Source: Trichinella spiralis (taxonomy: Eukaryota > Nematoda > Enoplea > Trichinellida > Trichinellidae). Taken from it: 32,697 nucleotides of DNA. A program made the translations under genes and the position numbers. Shown one piece after another: positions 1 through 10,631 of this stretch (position 1 is its first letter; the number at the start of each line of letters is the position of its first letter). The DNA is taken from contig CM012954.1 of assembly GCA_000181795.3 (NCBI GenBank), positions 2,248,937 to 2,281,633 of the forward strand. The letters run 5' to 3'. The notes under the pieces were generated by a model. The model was not told where the DNA came from, did no database searches, and saw nothing but the letters and a program-made list of their open reading frames with translations.

Positions 1-338
1 ACCGTATTTCACAACGCAAGTTCAAAAATTAAAATTAGGATGACCAGCAATGTGAAACATTTAAACATTCTACACAGATTTCATTCATAATGGACTGCGG
101 AAATGATGGAAAATTCTAAACTAATTATTAGTAAAATTTTCGTTGAATTTGATGTCAAATTTTGAAAAGTTATACAAACAAATTATTCAGTTATGTTAGT
201 TACTCAGCAAAAAATACAACATAAGAAAACAGACATCTTCTGATTATTGAAATCCACCTTCCTTATGTGTTCCTTTAATAATAATGAATTAATTACAAAA
301 AAAAATAAAATGAAATAAATAAATAAATGTTCAAGTCA
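1..338. other. AT-rich left flank, no gene seen
   Basis: No convincing exon or RNA gene is visible. The segment lies outside the part of the left inverted-repeat arm that can be compared, because the partner copy is cut off at the right window edge. It may therefore still belong to the same repeat. Confidence 0.6.
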
Positions 339-1040
339 CTTTCATGCATGCACGCCGTGCTTTGAAGGAGAAACGAAATAATATTCAGTTGCTGTACACT
401 GCTAGCCTGCAATTATATCTAATTAAACTCACTAAATGATCGTAACCTATCGTCATTCCCATCTAATCAAACAAAAGCTCGGTTACTGATAAGAACGGTA
501 ACGCATGGAAGAACATTGATTAGCATATTTGAAAAGCAACCTTCACTTTGCATTATTCGACCAAGCCTAGTCTACAGTAAATAATGTGAAACAATAAGCA
601 TCAACCCTTTCCAAAATTGCAATATACTTAACATTTGCTGGTAATATTAGCGGAGCACACTGAAACAACTTCGACAATTATTTCAGTTGCCATGACGAAA
701 TTTTAAACAGTTCAGATGGAAAATACTATAATCAAAGCTTGTGCGTAAAAATGTATAGCAAGAGCTGCGCACAAGACAATAGAAAAGTATTTTCTTAATT
801 AATAATAAAATATTATGTTTTCTGTATGTTTTGTATCTGTGTCTAAGAAGGAATGTTTGCCCTTTTATCAAAAACAAAGCAACCGCCACCAAAATAGCGT
901 ACACAGGTTATGTTACCAGATATTGAGATTCTGAAATGTTCCATTCTGAAAATGGCAAACGGCAAAAGAATACAATATATGTAACAGACTGTTACAAATA
1001 ATCTACACTATACTGATTAAAAATACACGTTTCATTTCAA
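339..1040 (+). repeat. Left arm of a long perfect inverted repeat
   Basis: Reading this segment against the reverse complement of 31996-32697, I found no mismatch in 702 bases. Paired coordinates sum to 33036. Identity stops sharply inside base 1040. The outer limit is unknown because base 339 pairs with the last base of the window. The arm holds a 15-base near-palindrome at 981-995 (GTAACAGACTGTTAC). Each arm also carries the same 73-codon open frame, which resembles no family I know. No transposase, terminal motif or exon was recognised, so the nature of the repeat is undetermined. Confidence 0.95.
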
Positions 1041-2483
1041 AGTCATTTTTGCTACCATTTACCCATATAAATTGAGAAATATTTATAAATGCTTTGATTT
1101 CGTTATTCTAATGTTAAAAACTATATATATTACACTGACATTTTTATACATACTGTGGTAAATTGTAATTAGAGGCATTCTAACAGATAAACAAAGGGAT
1201 TGAACAGGATGTCGTGAAAGTTTGCGCTAAATGAATTAAATTTTGAATAAGTAAAAATTGTTGAATGCTGCTGTTTTGCTGAAGATGATATATTTACCGT
1301 CGGCATATCTTAATCTGTGATTGCTGTTGAATAATAAAAAGGTTAGTTCACATTAAAATTACCTCTGTCATTAATTAAACCGTATAAATTTGTGTAATTA
1401 AATTTACTGACTTCGTAACGTATTTATTAACCTTTTATGATTTTCAAAATGTTTTTTTAATTACTTTTTCTTATTACTACTTCATTAGCATTTTGCTGCG
1501 GAACACTGATACATCCCAAGGCGATAAATGTTGCGTATAAATTAGAATACAAAAATTGTAAGCGAATTGTAACGTCTCTGTAAATGGGCAAATTTTCTTT
1601 TACCGTGTGTAATATCAGAGTTGATATCACAAAAGAATGTTTCGCATAATGTTCTTTAGAAGAGAAATATTCTGTCATCAAAGTTTAAATTATTTTCACT
1701 GACGCACTATTTAATAATCACGTTCAGTAAATTTTTACAATACTCATGTGTGACCGTTTTACAAATTATATATATATATATTTCAGATGCAAAACCTGCT
1801 TTTACTTAGTAAAATAATTTCGCACTTCCAAAAGAATCTTCAAATAGGCAGCAAAATTTTTGAAATTAAATAATTCTTTTCTAATATGAATATATTCATA
1901 AAATTTTGAAGACTTTAAATTTAATTTGCACTCTCACATCCACAGCATATTCTCCAATATCAGATATCTACATTCATCTGAGCACATGCATAAAAGTGAA
2001 TGAGCAAATCTCTCCCAGATAAATTTTATTTTCTTCTACGCTAATACATATGATTACATTTGATAATCATCGTTAAAACATAAATATATAACACTACTTT
2101 TCCAATGCACTTTCGATGAAATGTTGCTCATTACGACTTAATATATACCAAAATAAACAAAAAAGAACCAACACAAACGTATCAATGCCCAGTAGAGTCA
2201 GAAACCTCTGAGAGACTATGCATATATAAAATGAATAAATAAAACTCAAAGAAAAAAGCAAAAATAAAATCATTACTGCTCTGAAAAAGGAATTTATCAG
2301 AATAAACAAACGGAAATTGTTACATACCACACCATGGTGGTGTAAACAATGATGGTGAATTGAAGCAAAGCAAAAATGGGAGATGAAGAAGAATAAAGAA
2401 GAATCGCAGAAATAAGACGACGATATTGCTTACAACGTACATACAGTTCAGTAGTAGTAGTCGTTGTTGGTTTTCGCTGTTCA
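1041..2483. other. AT-rich intergenic region, no gene seen
   Basis: About 1.4 kb downstream of DDB1 holds only short open frames without splice context or family resemblance, plus a small TA run near 1767-1781. Nothing further can be supported. Confidence 0.6.
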
Positions 2484-2489
2484 TTTATT
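2484..2489 (-). terminator. DDB1 polyadenylation signal
   Basis: TTTATT on the plus strand reads AATAAA on the minus strand, 16 bases past the DDB1 stop codon, the expected place for a short 3' UTR. Confidence 0.7.
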
Positions 2490-2504
2490 TACGATTAATT
2501 TGTC

Positions 2505-5500
2505 TCAATGAATTCGACTCAACTCTTCAATGAGGTCAATGATTTGCTGAGCAGTAGTTATATTGCTGCAGCGTTCTGGTGAAATTCTGCCTGCAGCTAT
2601 CCAACCGTTGATCAGTCGTATAGCTTCTTGGCGTGGCATTTCAAGCAATTGTTCAATCAAATCACCGTCAATGAATCCAAACGCCGGCGCATTTTTCTCA
2701 TAAACCACATAACGGCGGTACGAGTCATAGGCTATGCAGCCAACGTTGTCGGGCACGATGTCGCTGAAGCATCGCTGCAAATCGTTCAACACCCGAAAAT
2801 GAGAGTCGTGAATTTGACAATAAATCAGTATCGATCCTTCAGCCGTGCCAATCATGATTGGATTTGACACCAACGACGAAATACCAGCATAGCTGTACAT
2901 CGACAACGCGCCATGCTTGAACACGTTGATATATTCGCCCAGATGTAGACGACCGGCACTCTGCGTAATTTTAAAAGTTTTCACAAAAACTCCATGCTAT
3001 GCAAACAACATAAAGTAGAAGATGTAAATTTTACCTTGACAACTTGTGATTCACTAACCGGCTGCTGTTGTAAATCTTTCTGCGAAACGGTGATATTCAA
3101 GGAATTTTCCGCCGCCATAAAATAGTCGTTGTCGATCACTTCAATAGCTGAGATCCAATTCGGATGATAATCGCGTGCTTCTTCGACAAAACTGCTTTCG
3201 GAAGGCACGTACCTCAACACTGCGATGGAACGCTGGATATCACCGACCAGAATTACCTCGTCGCGCACTTTCAGATGCATGGCCGTCACAAACAACGAAC
3301 ACGAGCTGACCAGCTGCAGCCCCGTAACATCACTCCACTCGAACAGCAGCACGCTGCTGTTCATGGCCACCAGCAGCTTGGATTTGAAACTGGCCATCGC
3401 ATATACGCAGCCGTTCACCTCCTTCTCGTGGACTAAATTCAACGATGAATTACCCTGTCCATCACGTTCGTAGCGCAGCATCAGCAAACGACCCTGCAAC
3501 GGTTCCGTTTCGTCTGCCGTGATTACGGCTGCAGACAACTGAATTACACAAAAAAATGAGAGAAAGAGAGAGATAGAGTAAAGAAATAAATAACGATGAT
3601 TCTATTACAATAAAAAATGGATTCTGATCCTCGCCCATAGTGCAAGACAAAATACTGGTGCATTCTTCAAGAGGATTCATCGAATAGGCGTGCAATACGT
3701 CAAACGAATTCTGGTCGAGCAACAAAAACGAATGCGTCTCAATCGACCGATCGACACCAGTGTCTTCGGCGCCAATATTCACCGCACCTTCGTTGATGGC
3801 CGAATTTGGATCCACGGTCAACGTGGTCCGGCGAAGCGGTGGCGCACTGGCACTGTGCAACGCCCGGTTCGAAGCCGACGATTCGGAACTACTGTTTCCG
3901 GGTAAATCCATTATGCGGATCGTCAGCACACCGACCAATTTGTTTTCCGGCTGCCAGACAATTCGTCGAGGCGTCTCGCCCAAAACCACAGATCGAATGT
4001 GAAGCTTCTTTATTTCGTCCACAACGCCAATGGTCAAGCACTGACCGTTGGTGAACAACACGCCGTTGTCATAGGCGCTGGTAAACAATGGCGTCATGTA
4101 ATAAATGGCTGAAGAATCCAAACTGCTGAACTGCAACTTGTTATTGTTCATGTAAATCACGGTTGGTTTTTCAGTGCAAGCCAAAATGCTCAACGTATTT
4201 CTAAAACAAAACAAAGCAAAGAAAAAAAATTACCAAATCACTTGTACACTGATGTTGTCTTTTCTTGCTGTTACTTACTTTGTTTTAAACATCTTCAGCG
4301 AAATCGAATCAGTGCCCAGGGAAACTTTTTTACCGTCAATCAGTGCGAAGCTGTTCTCGTCGATGCTGTAGAAAATCAAATTACCGTCAGCCAACGAGAC
4401 GAACAAGTACATGTTAGATTCAAATTTGCACATCAAAGCCGACCGTATCACTGAGCTGTCCTCTAAATATACCGTTTGCACAGGTTCCAAAGACGGCACA
4501 AACAACAGCTGAAGACAAATTTTCGTCCAATGGCCGACAATGCAGACACCGACTCCTTCGTCTGAAAGGCAGCCAAATTCTACGCAAGATGCCTCGTTTT
4601 CCATAGTTCTTGTGGTCACCAATTGCAGACGATCGTCACGAACGTTGAAATAATGCAAAATGTGACGACAGGCGACCAACAGTCGACCACTAGTACCTTC
4701 GCAGGCGGCCAGCGATACTTCACTACCGTCAGGAAATTTCCATTCGTCCAGTTTGCGGCCGTCCAAACTGGCGTCGGCGAGCTGGATCTTAGACCGAACC
4801 ACTTGGACGATGGCTAGAGCGCCATCAGCCATGTGACAATTCGCAGCGACGAATGTCTGTTCAGCAGTTTCGAGACCATCCACGGATATCTGTTCGGCTT
4901 GATTTTCTTGGAATTTAATGACCATCGTACTATTTCCGACCACGCCCAAGATGAATAAATTGTCATACGGTTCATTAGTGATGTAGCGCAGCGCCCAAAC
5001 GCGGTTAACAAAAGGTATATCAAGACGAGCTAGCTCGTATAAGCCAATTCCGCTGCGAATAACTTTCAAGCTACCATCCTGAAAATAAAACGTAAAATAA
5101 CAAAAGATGAATAAAATTTTAAGAAGCGCACGAATGCATGAATGAATGGTCACCTTTCCGTAGCCGGAGCAAGAGATAATCTCACCCTGACCTTGTTTGG
5201 CCATATCAACTAGAACCATATCAACTATCGGTGCGAGATTTGGAAATGATTCGACCTCTGTCCAAGTTTCGTCGCAGATGGCTAACGAGTTCAGGCGGAG
5301 AAGTTTCGAATCGGCAATACGGCTACCGACAAACAGTAGGCTCTCTTTGTGCATGTAAGACAATGAATCAGGAGGCGAGGTCACGCCCAATATGGTTGCC
5401 CGCATGCGGCTCAACGTCACTTTACCTTCTGCATCGGTTTCAATGTCCAACTTTAGCAATGACAAAGTTCCGTCCAGTTGGCCAAGAAAATAAGTCAGAC

Positions 5501-6695
5501 CATCCGGAGCTGCGTCGTAACAGTTCACGATGGATTTGCTGAGAAAGGGTGGTGAAACAGTTGAAATCGTCGAATTATCTCTGATGTAAAGCAAAGAACT
5601 ACACCCAACAACAATCACACCACACAATGGAGGCGGAACGGCAATCAACGTGTGCGCTTCCCATTCTATGTGACCTCTAGACCAAGGGCCTATGACAAAC
5701 GTTATGAACCTTTGTTCTTCACTTAACAAAATTAAGGATTGGAAAATCAAAAAAGAAAATTACAGTAAACAACACGCTTAAATACATTTACTGTAAAAAC
5801 TGTAACTTTCTTTTCATAATAATTTTTTAATTAAAAAATTGCATCGAGAAAAATGTTTTCAAAAAATTAAGAATTCTCACCATTTTCAAATTCTTGTTCA
5901 TCCAAACTTATACGACACGTTATAACATGACGACCAACCAAATCTCCGTAAATCAGTGCTATCACTGGGAATTGGAATCCATGCAAAAAGACAAAATCGC
6001 TGAGATGTGTCAAACTGTAGTTTAGCGAGTACGTGCTTAACTTTGACGTTGCGCGGTTCCAAGTAATGCACTGAAAACATGTCACTTTTAAAAAAAATTC
6101 CAATTCGCTTATTTTTTCAATTAAAAAAAACAAAAAGATTTCATTTAAAAAATCTTTTAATAAAAATAAAACTAACCTTGAATGTGCTACTCATAATGCG
6201 CAAACCGATAACCTCGCCATCCGGATGAACGGAAAGTAGAATTCCATTGCTTGCCGGACGACCAAAGTTCTCACTGATGTTTCGACTTGCAAGCGTTTTT
6301 ATACGACCATTGTCATATTCAACGATCGCGACGTCTTGTTTGAGAGTAACTATTACCATCAGTGCTTTATTTTCACCTAAACTTGACAATATAACTTGAA
6401 TAAAAATGAGTCCCTATTACAACTTCAGTTTATGAAGAGACGTGGTCAATTTTCATGAATGTCAACAAAGAAAGAAAATTGGCATACCTTTCGGTGTGAA
6501 CAATTTCGCAGCACCAATTCGACCGAACATTTTCCCTTCCGTTACATACTGAAGTCCTTCTGCGGACACGGAATGCACTTCAAATCGACTATTTTTGAAA
6601 ATGATCAAATCACTGCTTCCAGGAGCAGTGAAACTGCCATGCAATGAATGTGTAACAGCAGTGGCCGCTTTCGCAGTTACAATGTAATTCGACAT
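2505..6695 (-). CDS. DDB1: DNA damage-binding protein 1, CUL4 E3 ligase adaptor
   Basis: Eight exons in transcription order: 6695-6488, 6376-6177, 6070-5881, 5689-5154, 5078-4279, 4200-3609, 3538-3035 and 2960-2505. They join in frame to 1161 residues, against 1140 in human. The start MSNYIVTAKAATAV matches human MSYNYVVTAQKPTAV. The end, with GFIDGDLIEQLLEM and a final SRIH, matches GFIDGDLIESFLDI and TRIH. Long stretches align throughout, such as GRLLMLRYERDGQG and NPNWISAIEVIDNDYF-like residues. In the family, three seven-bladed beta-propellers and a C-terminal helical domain link CUL4-RBX1 to WD40 substrate receptors (DCAFs) for nucleotide-excision repair, replication licensing and protein turnover. 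Introns are 70-191 bases. The fourth-to-fifth exon join (AAG|GAT) and the ATT|TTG join at 3609/3538 were set by alignment. The gene is last in a same-strand cluster, 408 bases after ARMC7. Identity is secure; single splice sites are very likely. Confidence 0.97.
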
Positions 6696-7011
6696 AGTTG
6701 AGTGTAGATCTAAAAATAATTTTTATGAATTAAAAATGGTTTGAAAAAAGTAAAAATTTAAAAACGGTTTCTCAGCATGCATAACGGTCAGATCACAGCT
6801 CACGCTGAAAAGAGGCTACTGTAAAGACAAATCAAGTGCAAATACAGTAAGCTATCAATTAAAAATTAATTACGAAGCTGAGTTAAAACTTTCTGCATAA
6901 AAAAATTAAAAATATTTTTTGTAATTAAATAAATAATTATTAATTTAGTGTAATTTTTCCTTATTTTCAATAACCTTTCTAGATGATTTTACGCGTTGCT
7001 TATCAATTGTA

Positions 7012-7017
7012 TTTATT
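7012..7017 (-). terminator. ARMC7 polyadenylation signal
   Basis: AATAAA on the minus strand lies 86 bases past the ARMC7 stop codon and about 320 bases before the DDB1 start. ARMC7 therefore probably has its own 3' end. Confidence 0.55.
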
Positions 7018-7103
7018 GGAAACAAAATTCCAAATGTTTAAAGTCAATTGACAAGGTCCTTATAAATTGATCAAATAGTTGAACAGCATGAACACAAATT
7101 TCA

Positions 7104-7843
7104 TCAAACTGCACGTCGAATAAACAGTTTTGCCAAATTGGCAATTCTAACTTGGTTGTTTTGTTCCGCCAGCATCTGAACTTTGGCAATAATTTCAGCG
7201 TTTTTAATTTCTAAAAATATGTGACGTTTTGTGATTAAAAACAGACCGAAAATCAATGAGCATGTACTTGGATCATGAAGAAGAAAAATTAAAACAGTCA
7301 ACGCTGAAACAACTGTCTCGACGTTACTGCTAAATTTACAAAAAGAAAAAATTTATTTGAAAAATACTGCATTTCAATTTTTCTTTTACCTATTTAATAA
7401 GCTGACAACTTTTTCTGAAAGATTTTCAAGAACAAACCGCCTACATATTGGTTGCTGTATCATGTTGCACAGTCCGCCCAGAGCAAATTCCACCATCGAC
7501 GGATCTGTTTCATTCAAACAGTCTGCATAGTATGAAAAAAGAAATTAAATTCCATACATTAGACTATACATAACAGTGTTCTAACCTGAAAACAAAATGT
7601 GCACGCGAAGGGTCGTCAAAAATTCATGATTTACAGGATCATAGGCAAAATTTGCCAAATTGGCCACTATTTGACGTTTAGCATCTGAAATCGGTCGTGA
7701 TCAACTGATCATAAATGCTGTTCTATTGTATTACCATTGCTTTCACTATTCTGAAATTCCGTCACCAACTGATTTAAATACTGCAGTCTGCCATACTTGT
7801 TGCCTCCACTTTTCTTTTGGATTTGATCAAATCGGCTGAACAT
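7104..7843 (-). CDS. ARMC7: Armadillo repeat-containing protein 7 (minor spliceosome factor)
   Basis: Exons in transcription order: 7843-7735, 7684-7586, 7522-7390, 7329-7268 and 7210-7104, giving 169 residues (human 198). The N-terminus contains [16 protein letters not shown], matching human GRLGYLQALVTEFQET. Next come [16 protein letters not shown] (human [16 protein letters not shown]) and [12 protein letters not shown] (human LVEFAIGGLCNL). [10 protein letters not shown] near the end matches RLRNLAQIFL. These are armadillo-type helical repeats. In humans ARMC7 binds RBM48, and the pair sits at the 5' cap of U6atac snRNA in the minor spliceosome. That role is inferred here from homology. 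The last intron (7211-7267, 57 bases) has a weak GTACAT donor and is itself an open in-frame stretch, so both spliced and retained forms are possible. The gene starts 150 bases after MRPL35 ends. Confidence 0.88.
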
Positions 7844-7968
7844 TTATCTATTTACCTATACTCACATCTGGTTAATTGTGTTTATTATTATTTTCACTAA
7901 ATATATCACAATATGATCGAACTCCGATAAGACTGAGTAAAATATCTTCACGATGAATATCACACTTT

Positions 7969-7974
7969 TTTATT
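7969..7974 (-). terminator. MRPL35 polyadenylation signal
   Basis: AATAAA on the minus strand lies 19 bases past the MRPL35 stop, inside the 150-base gap before ARMC7. The MRPL35 3' UTR would be very short. Confidence 0.65.
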
Positions 7975-7993
7975 CAGAAATAAATTATGAATA

Positions 7994-8552
7994 TCAATGA
8001 AAGACTTGTCGCTCAGTACTTTCATCCATCAAAATTTTAGGCCGTTTTACATGTGCATTCAGAATTTTCGGCAAACTTTCGGAAATGCCGTATCTCTGAT
8101 TGTACGGCTCATATGGATCATCGACATAATATTTGGGTCGTTGCCAAAATCGACTGACCATCTTTTCCAGAATTTGACATTCCAACGGAGTGCAGGTTTT
8201 ATGCGCCAAACTGTTCGTCAGCCATGGTTCATCTTTCATGTAACGCTAAACAAAAGCGTACCGTTGATTTTCGACTAGGTTGAATATTTGAAATACAGTA
8301 TTGCCTTGTTGTGACGACCAGGACGAACACGAATCCACATGCCAGTGTTGAGCCGTTTGAACCGATTCAATACGTCAGTACAAGGAACTTTACGTCCATC
8401 TTCTGGACTGAAACGAATATGATATTCCCAGTGTGGAATTCGTACGTAATTTCGAACAGGTACGTGGAAAACTCTGTAAGTTGCAAGTGATGTTCAGTAA
8501 TAAAATTTAAACAAAAACAAAACAACCTTTTCCATGATAAACGTAAATTCAT
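7994..8552 (-). CDS. MRPL35: Mitochondrial large-subunit ribosomal protein bL35m
   Basis: Exons 8552-8527, 8473-8305 and 8245-7994 give 148 residues. VLNRFKRLNTGMWIRVRPGR matches human [20 protein letters not shown], and MVSRFWQRPKYYVDDPYEPY matches [20 protein letters not shown]. The protein is a structural part of the mitoribosome large subunit. The start chosen (ATG at 8552) gives a basic N-terminus, MNLRLSWKR, able to serve as a mitochondrial targeting peptide. An exon boundary (AG just before base 8568) precedes it, so the first exon has an upstream non-coding part. A longer N-terminus from an unseen exon cannot be excluded. The second intron (8246-8304) has a GC donor (AAG|GCAATA) with a normal AG acceptor; no GT alternative keeps the conserved reading GRHNKRYMKDE. 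The neighbours on both sides are on the same strand. Confidence 0.93.
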
Positions 8553-8739
8553 CAATGAAACCTCAAAGCTGAAATTTAGTTGTGAAAAAAAAATTTCTAA
8601 AAGCCAAAACAATAATCATGCGCATAATAGCGCCACTGCAAAACAAAACACTGGAAGAGAGTTGATATTTATTCATTTTCATTCATTCATTGCTATATGT
8701 GATTAATGGTTTTACCTAATAACAATGTCACTGTTCACG

Positions 8740-8745
8740 TTTATT
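8740..8745 (-). terminator. ZC3HC1 polyadenylation signal
   Basis: AATAAA on the minus strand lies 57 bases past the ZC3HC1 stop and about 190 bases before the MRPL35 start codon. Confidence 0.6.
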
Positions 8746-8802
8746 CACGAATATACTCCGAATACTTCACAAGATGCAGACTGTTCAGCAACTATAATTG
8801 CA

Positions 8803-10367
8803 TCAACACTGTATTTCTGGAGATGAATTTAAAGAAGTAAAAATTACATCGGCATAATCATCCGTGTACAAAATACCACTGAGATCATTGATTGAAAAAG
8901 TTCTTAAACAAGCGCTCACAAGATATCGCCAGTACGGTACGCATGTTCTCACAGAAATGCGAGATGGCAATATTTTTATGGTTTTATGTCTAACAATTGG
9001 ACACCAATAATAATGCTCTGTGGCTGGATTAAAAACCACCTAAAACAATTAACTGTAATTTTACAACATTTCAAAGAGCCAATATTTTTATTCTGGATTT
9101 AGTTGCTATTGTACTTTTGAAAAATATTCATTTATTTTTCCTTTACACATAAAAATTAGAAAGAAAAACTCAATTTACAATACTGCAATTAACAAATTAA
9201 TGAAGGTCATATTACTAAGCATGTCACCTATACTGAAAATTTTACATTCCCAACTAAACAATAAAAAATGACTAAAATAAATTCTTGAATTTAATGACTT
9301 TGTACCGGATCAGTCTGCTGTGAAGATACCAAGCTGCTGGAAGAAAAAGCTGCCGGATAAAACGATCCACAACAATAAATGCATTCTAATTTTTCGTCGT
9401 CTGCGTCTCTTAATGACCTAGACAGAAAAACTTTAAAAAGAAATTCATATCAACAAGTTAGTCTACAGTACCGTTTAAAAGCAGTCCATCCAAACAATGC
9501 GACAAGCAGAAGCTTCGCCGAAACAACATTATCAAGTTTGCTTAAAATTGCATTCGCCTCTCCTTCATTAATGCCCTAAAAATGACTCGCCATTTACTTA
9601 AAAAATCTTTCAATAAATATAAGTCTTGCAGAGGTACAATTGAATCGAAATCGCTGAATTGCATTTTCTCAATGCGATAACTGATCGGTTGCAAGATGGA
9701 AAATTGGCGATTCAAGTGTCGCAGAATTTCTTTGAATGTCAGTATTTCTGGAGCACAGAAAAGACCAGGTACAGGATTGTTCTTGAAAATGCAACTTTTT
9801 CCGTGAAAATCTATCATTTTTTTAATAGCAGCCTTCCTGTTGCCTTTAATATAAAGAAAATACATACTTTTTGCTCAAGAATTAAAAAATACTTACTCTC
9901 ATCCATCATATTTTTGCAACAAACTTCATCAATACAGTACCCGCAATCACTGCACGAAACCACTTTGTCAGCGTACCTGAAGCCAAAGCGAGCCAAAATC
10001 CATGGATTAAATGAATAGCATGATGTGAGCATGGAGTCCTAAAAATACGCAAAATATGGTTAATGGCAATAGACGAAAGGTTTTCAAACTCTTACAGCAA
10101 AAGATTTGACCCGTAAGCGAAAATGTAAGAACAATTCATCATCTAAAAAAGCTTCCCTAAAAAAACAATAAAATCAACATTGTTTGCACTATCGAATAAT
10201 TTCAAACCGTTTTCTGTCTTCATCATGGTCATCGTATATAAAATCATGAACATCTTTCAAAATTTTTAACTTTCTAGTGAAATTATCCTAAAAAAACCGT
10301 ACATGAAATGCAATTGGCAAAGCACAAATTCACAAACCGTGCCATCGTTGTTTTCGTGACCTTCCAT
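8803..10367 (-). CDS. ZC3HC1: C3HC zinc-finger protein NIPA / ZC3HC1, nuclear basket factor
   Basis: Eight exons in order: 10367-10338, 10287-10208, 10156-10096, 10038-9897, 9843-9638, 9575-9472, 9417-9306 and 9039-8803. They give 323 residues (human 502). The first zinc module shows C86 and C89 (SCSDCG) and H118 and C122 (HGKSC), the C3HC arrangement, after a FNPWILARFGF segment. The second shows GW at 202-203, C220 and C223 (ECIYC), then H254 and C258 (EHYYWCP). In vertebrates this protein is a structural part of the nuclear-pore basket with TPR; earlier work described it as an F-box-like SCF subunit. The aromatic residue usually found two places after the last cysteine of each module is F in the first and I in the second. 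The GTACCT donor at 9637 and the GTACTG donor at 9471 are weak and were chosen because they alone restore frame. Divergent from the Dok-7-like gene, 264 bases apart. Confidence 0.87.
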
Positions 10368-10631
10368 TTGAAAAGTATCTGTAAAAGTTACTAATTAACA
10401 AGAACTGCAATTCTAATAACTGATTTCAACCACGAAAAGTTATTCTGCAGTATAAGTGAAATAATGCACTTTCATCAACAATGCCAAAATGTGAAATGGA
10501 ATAAAAACCACATACAATAAGATTTAATGACGTTCAAGATTGTTGCAGTATTACTGTATTTTTATGTCACTTGCTGTAATTGGTTTAGCTTCAGTGTTTT
10601 TTAAAATTATGTTTTTAATTAGATTTGAGTA
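10368..10631. promoter_or_regulatory. Head-to-head intergenic region, candidate shared promoter
   Basis: The start codons of ZC3HC1 (minus) and the Dok-7-like gene (plus) are 264 bases apart. Any promoters must lie here or in upstream non-coding exons. The segment is AT-rich and holds one TACTGTA word at 10552. I see no TATA box or named factor site that can be defended. Confidence 0.4.

Noticed and set aside
683-904. 73-codon open frame present identically in both repeat arms
   Set aside because: The duplication of the DNA explains the repeat of the frame. Composition is that of AT-rich non-coding DNA and no family or splice context was recognised.
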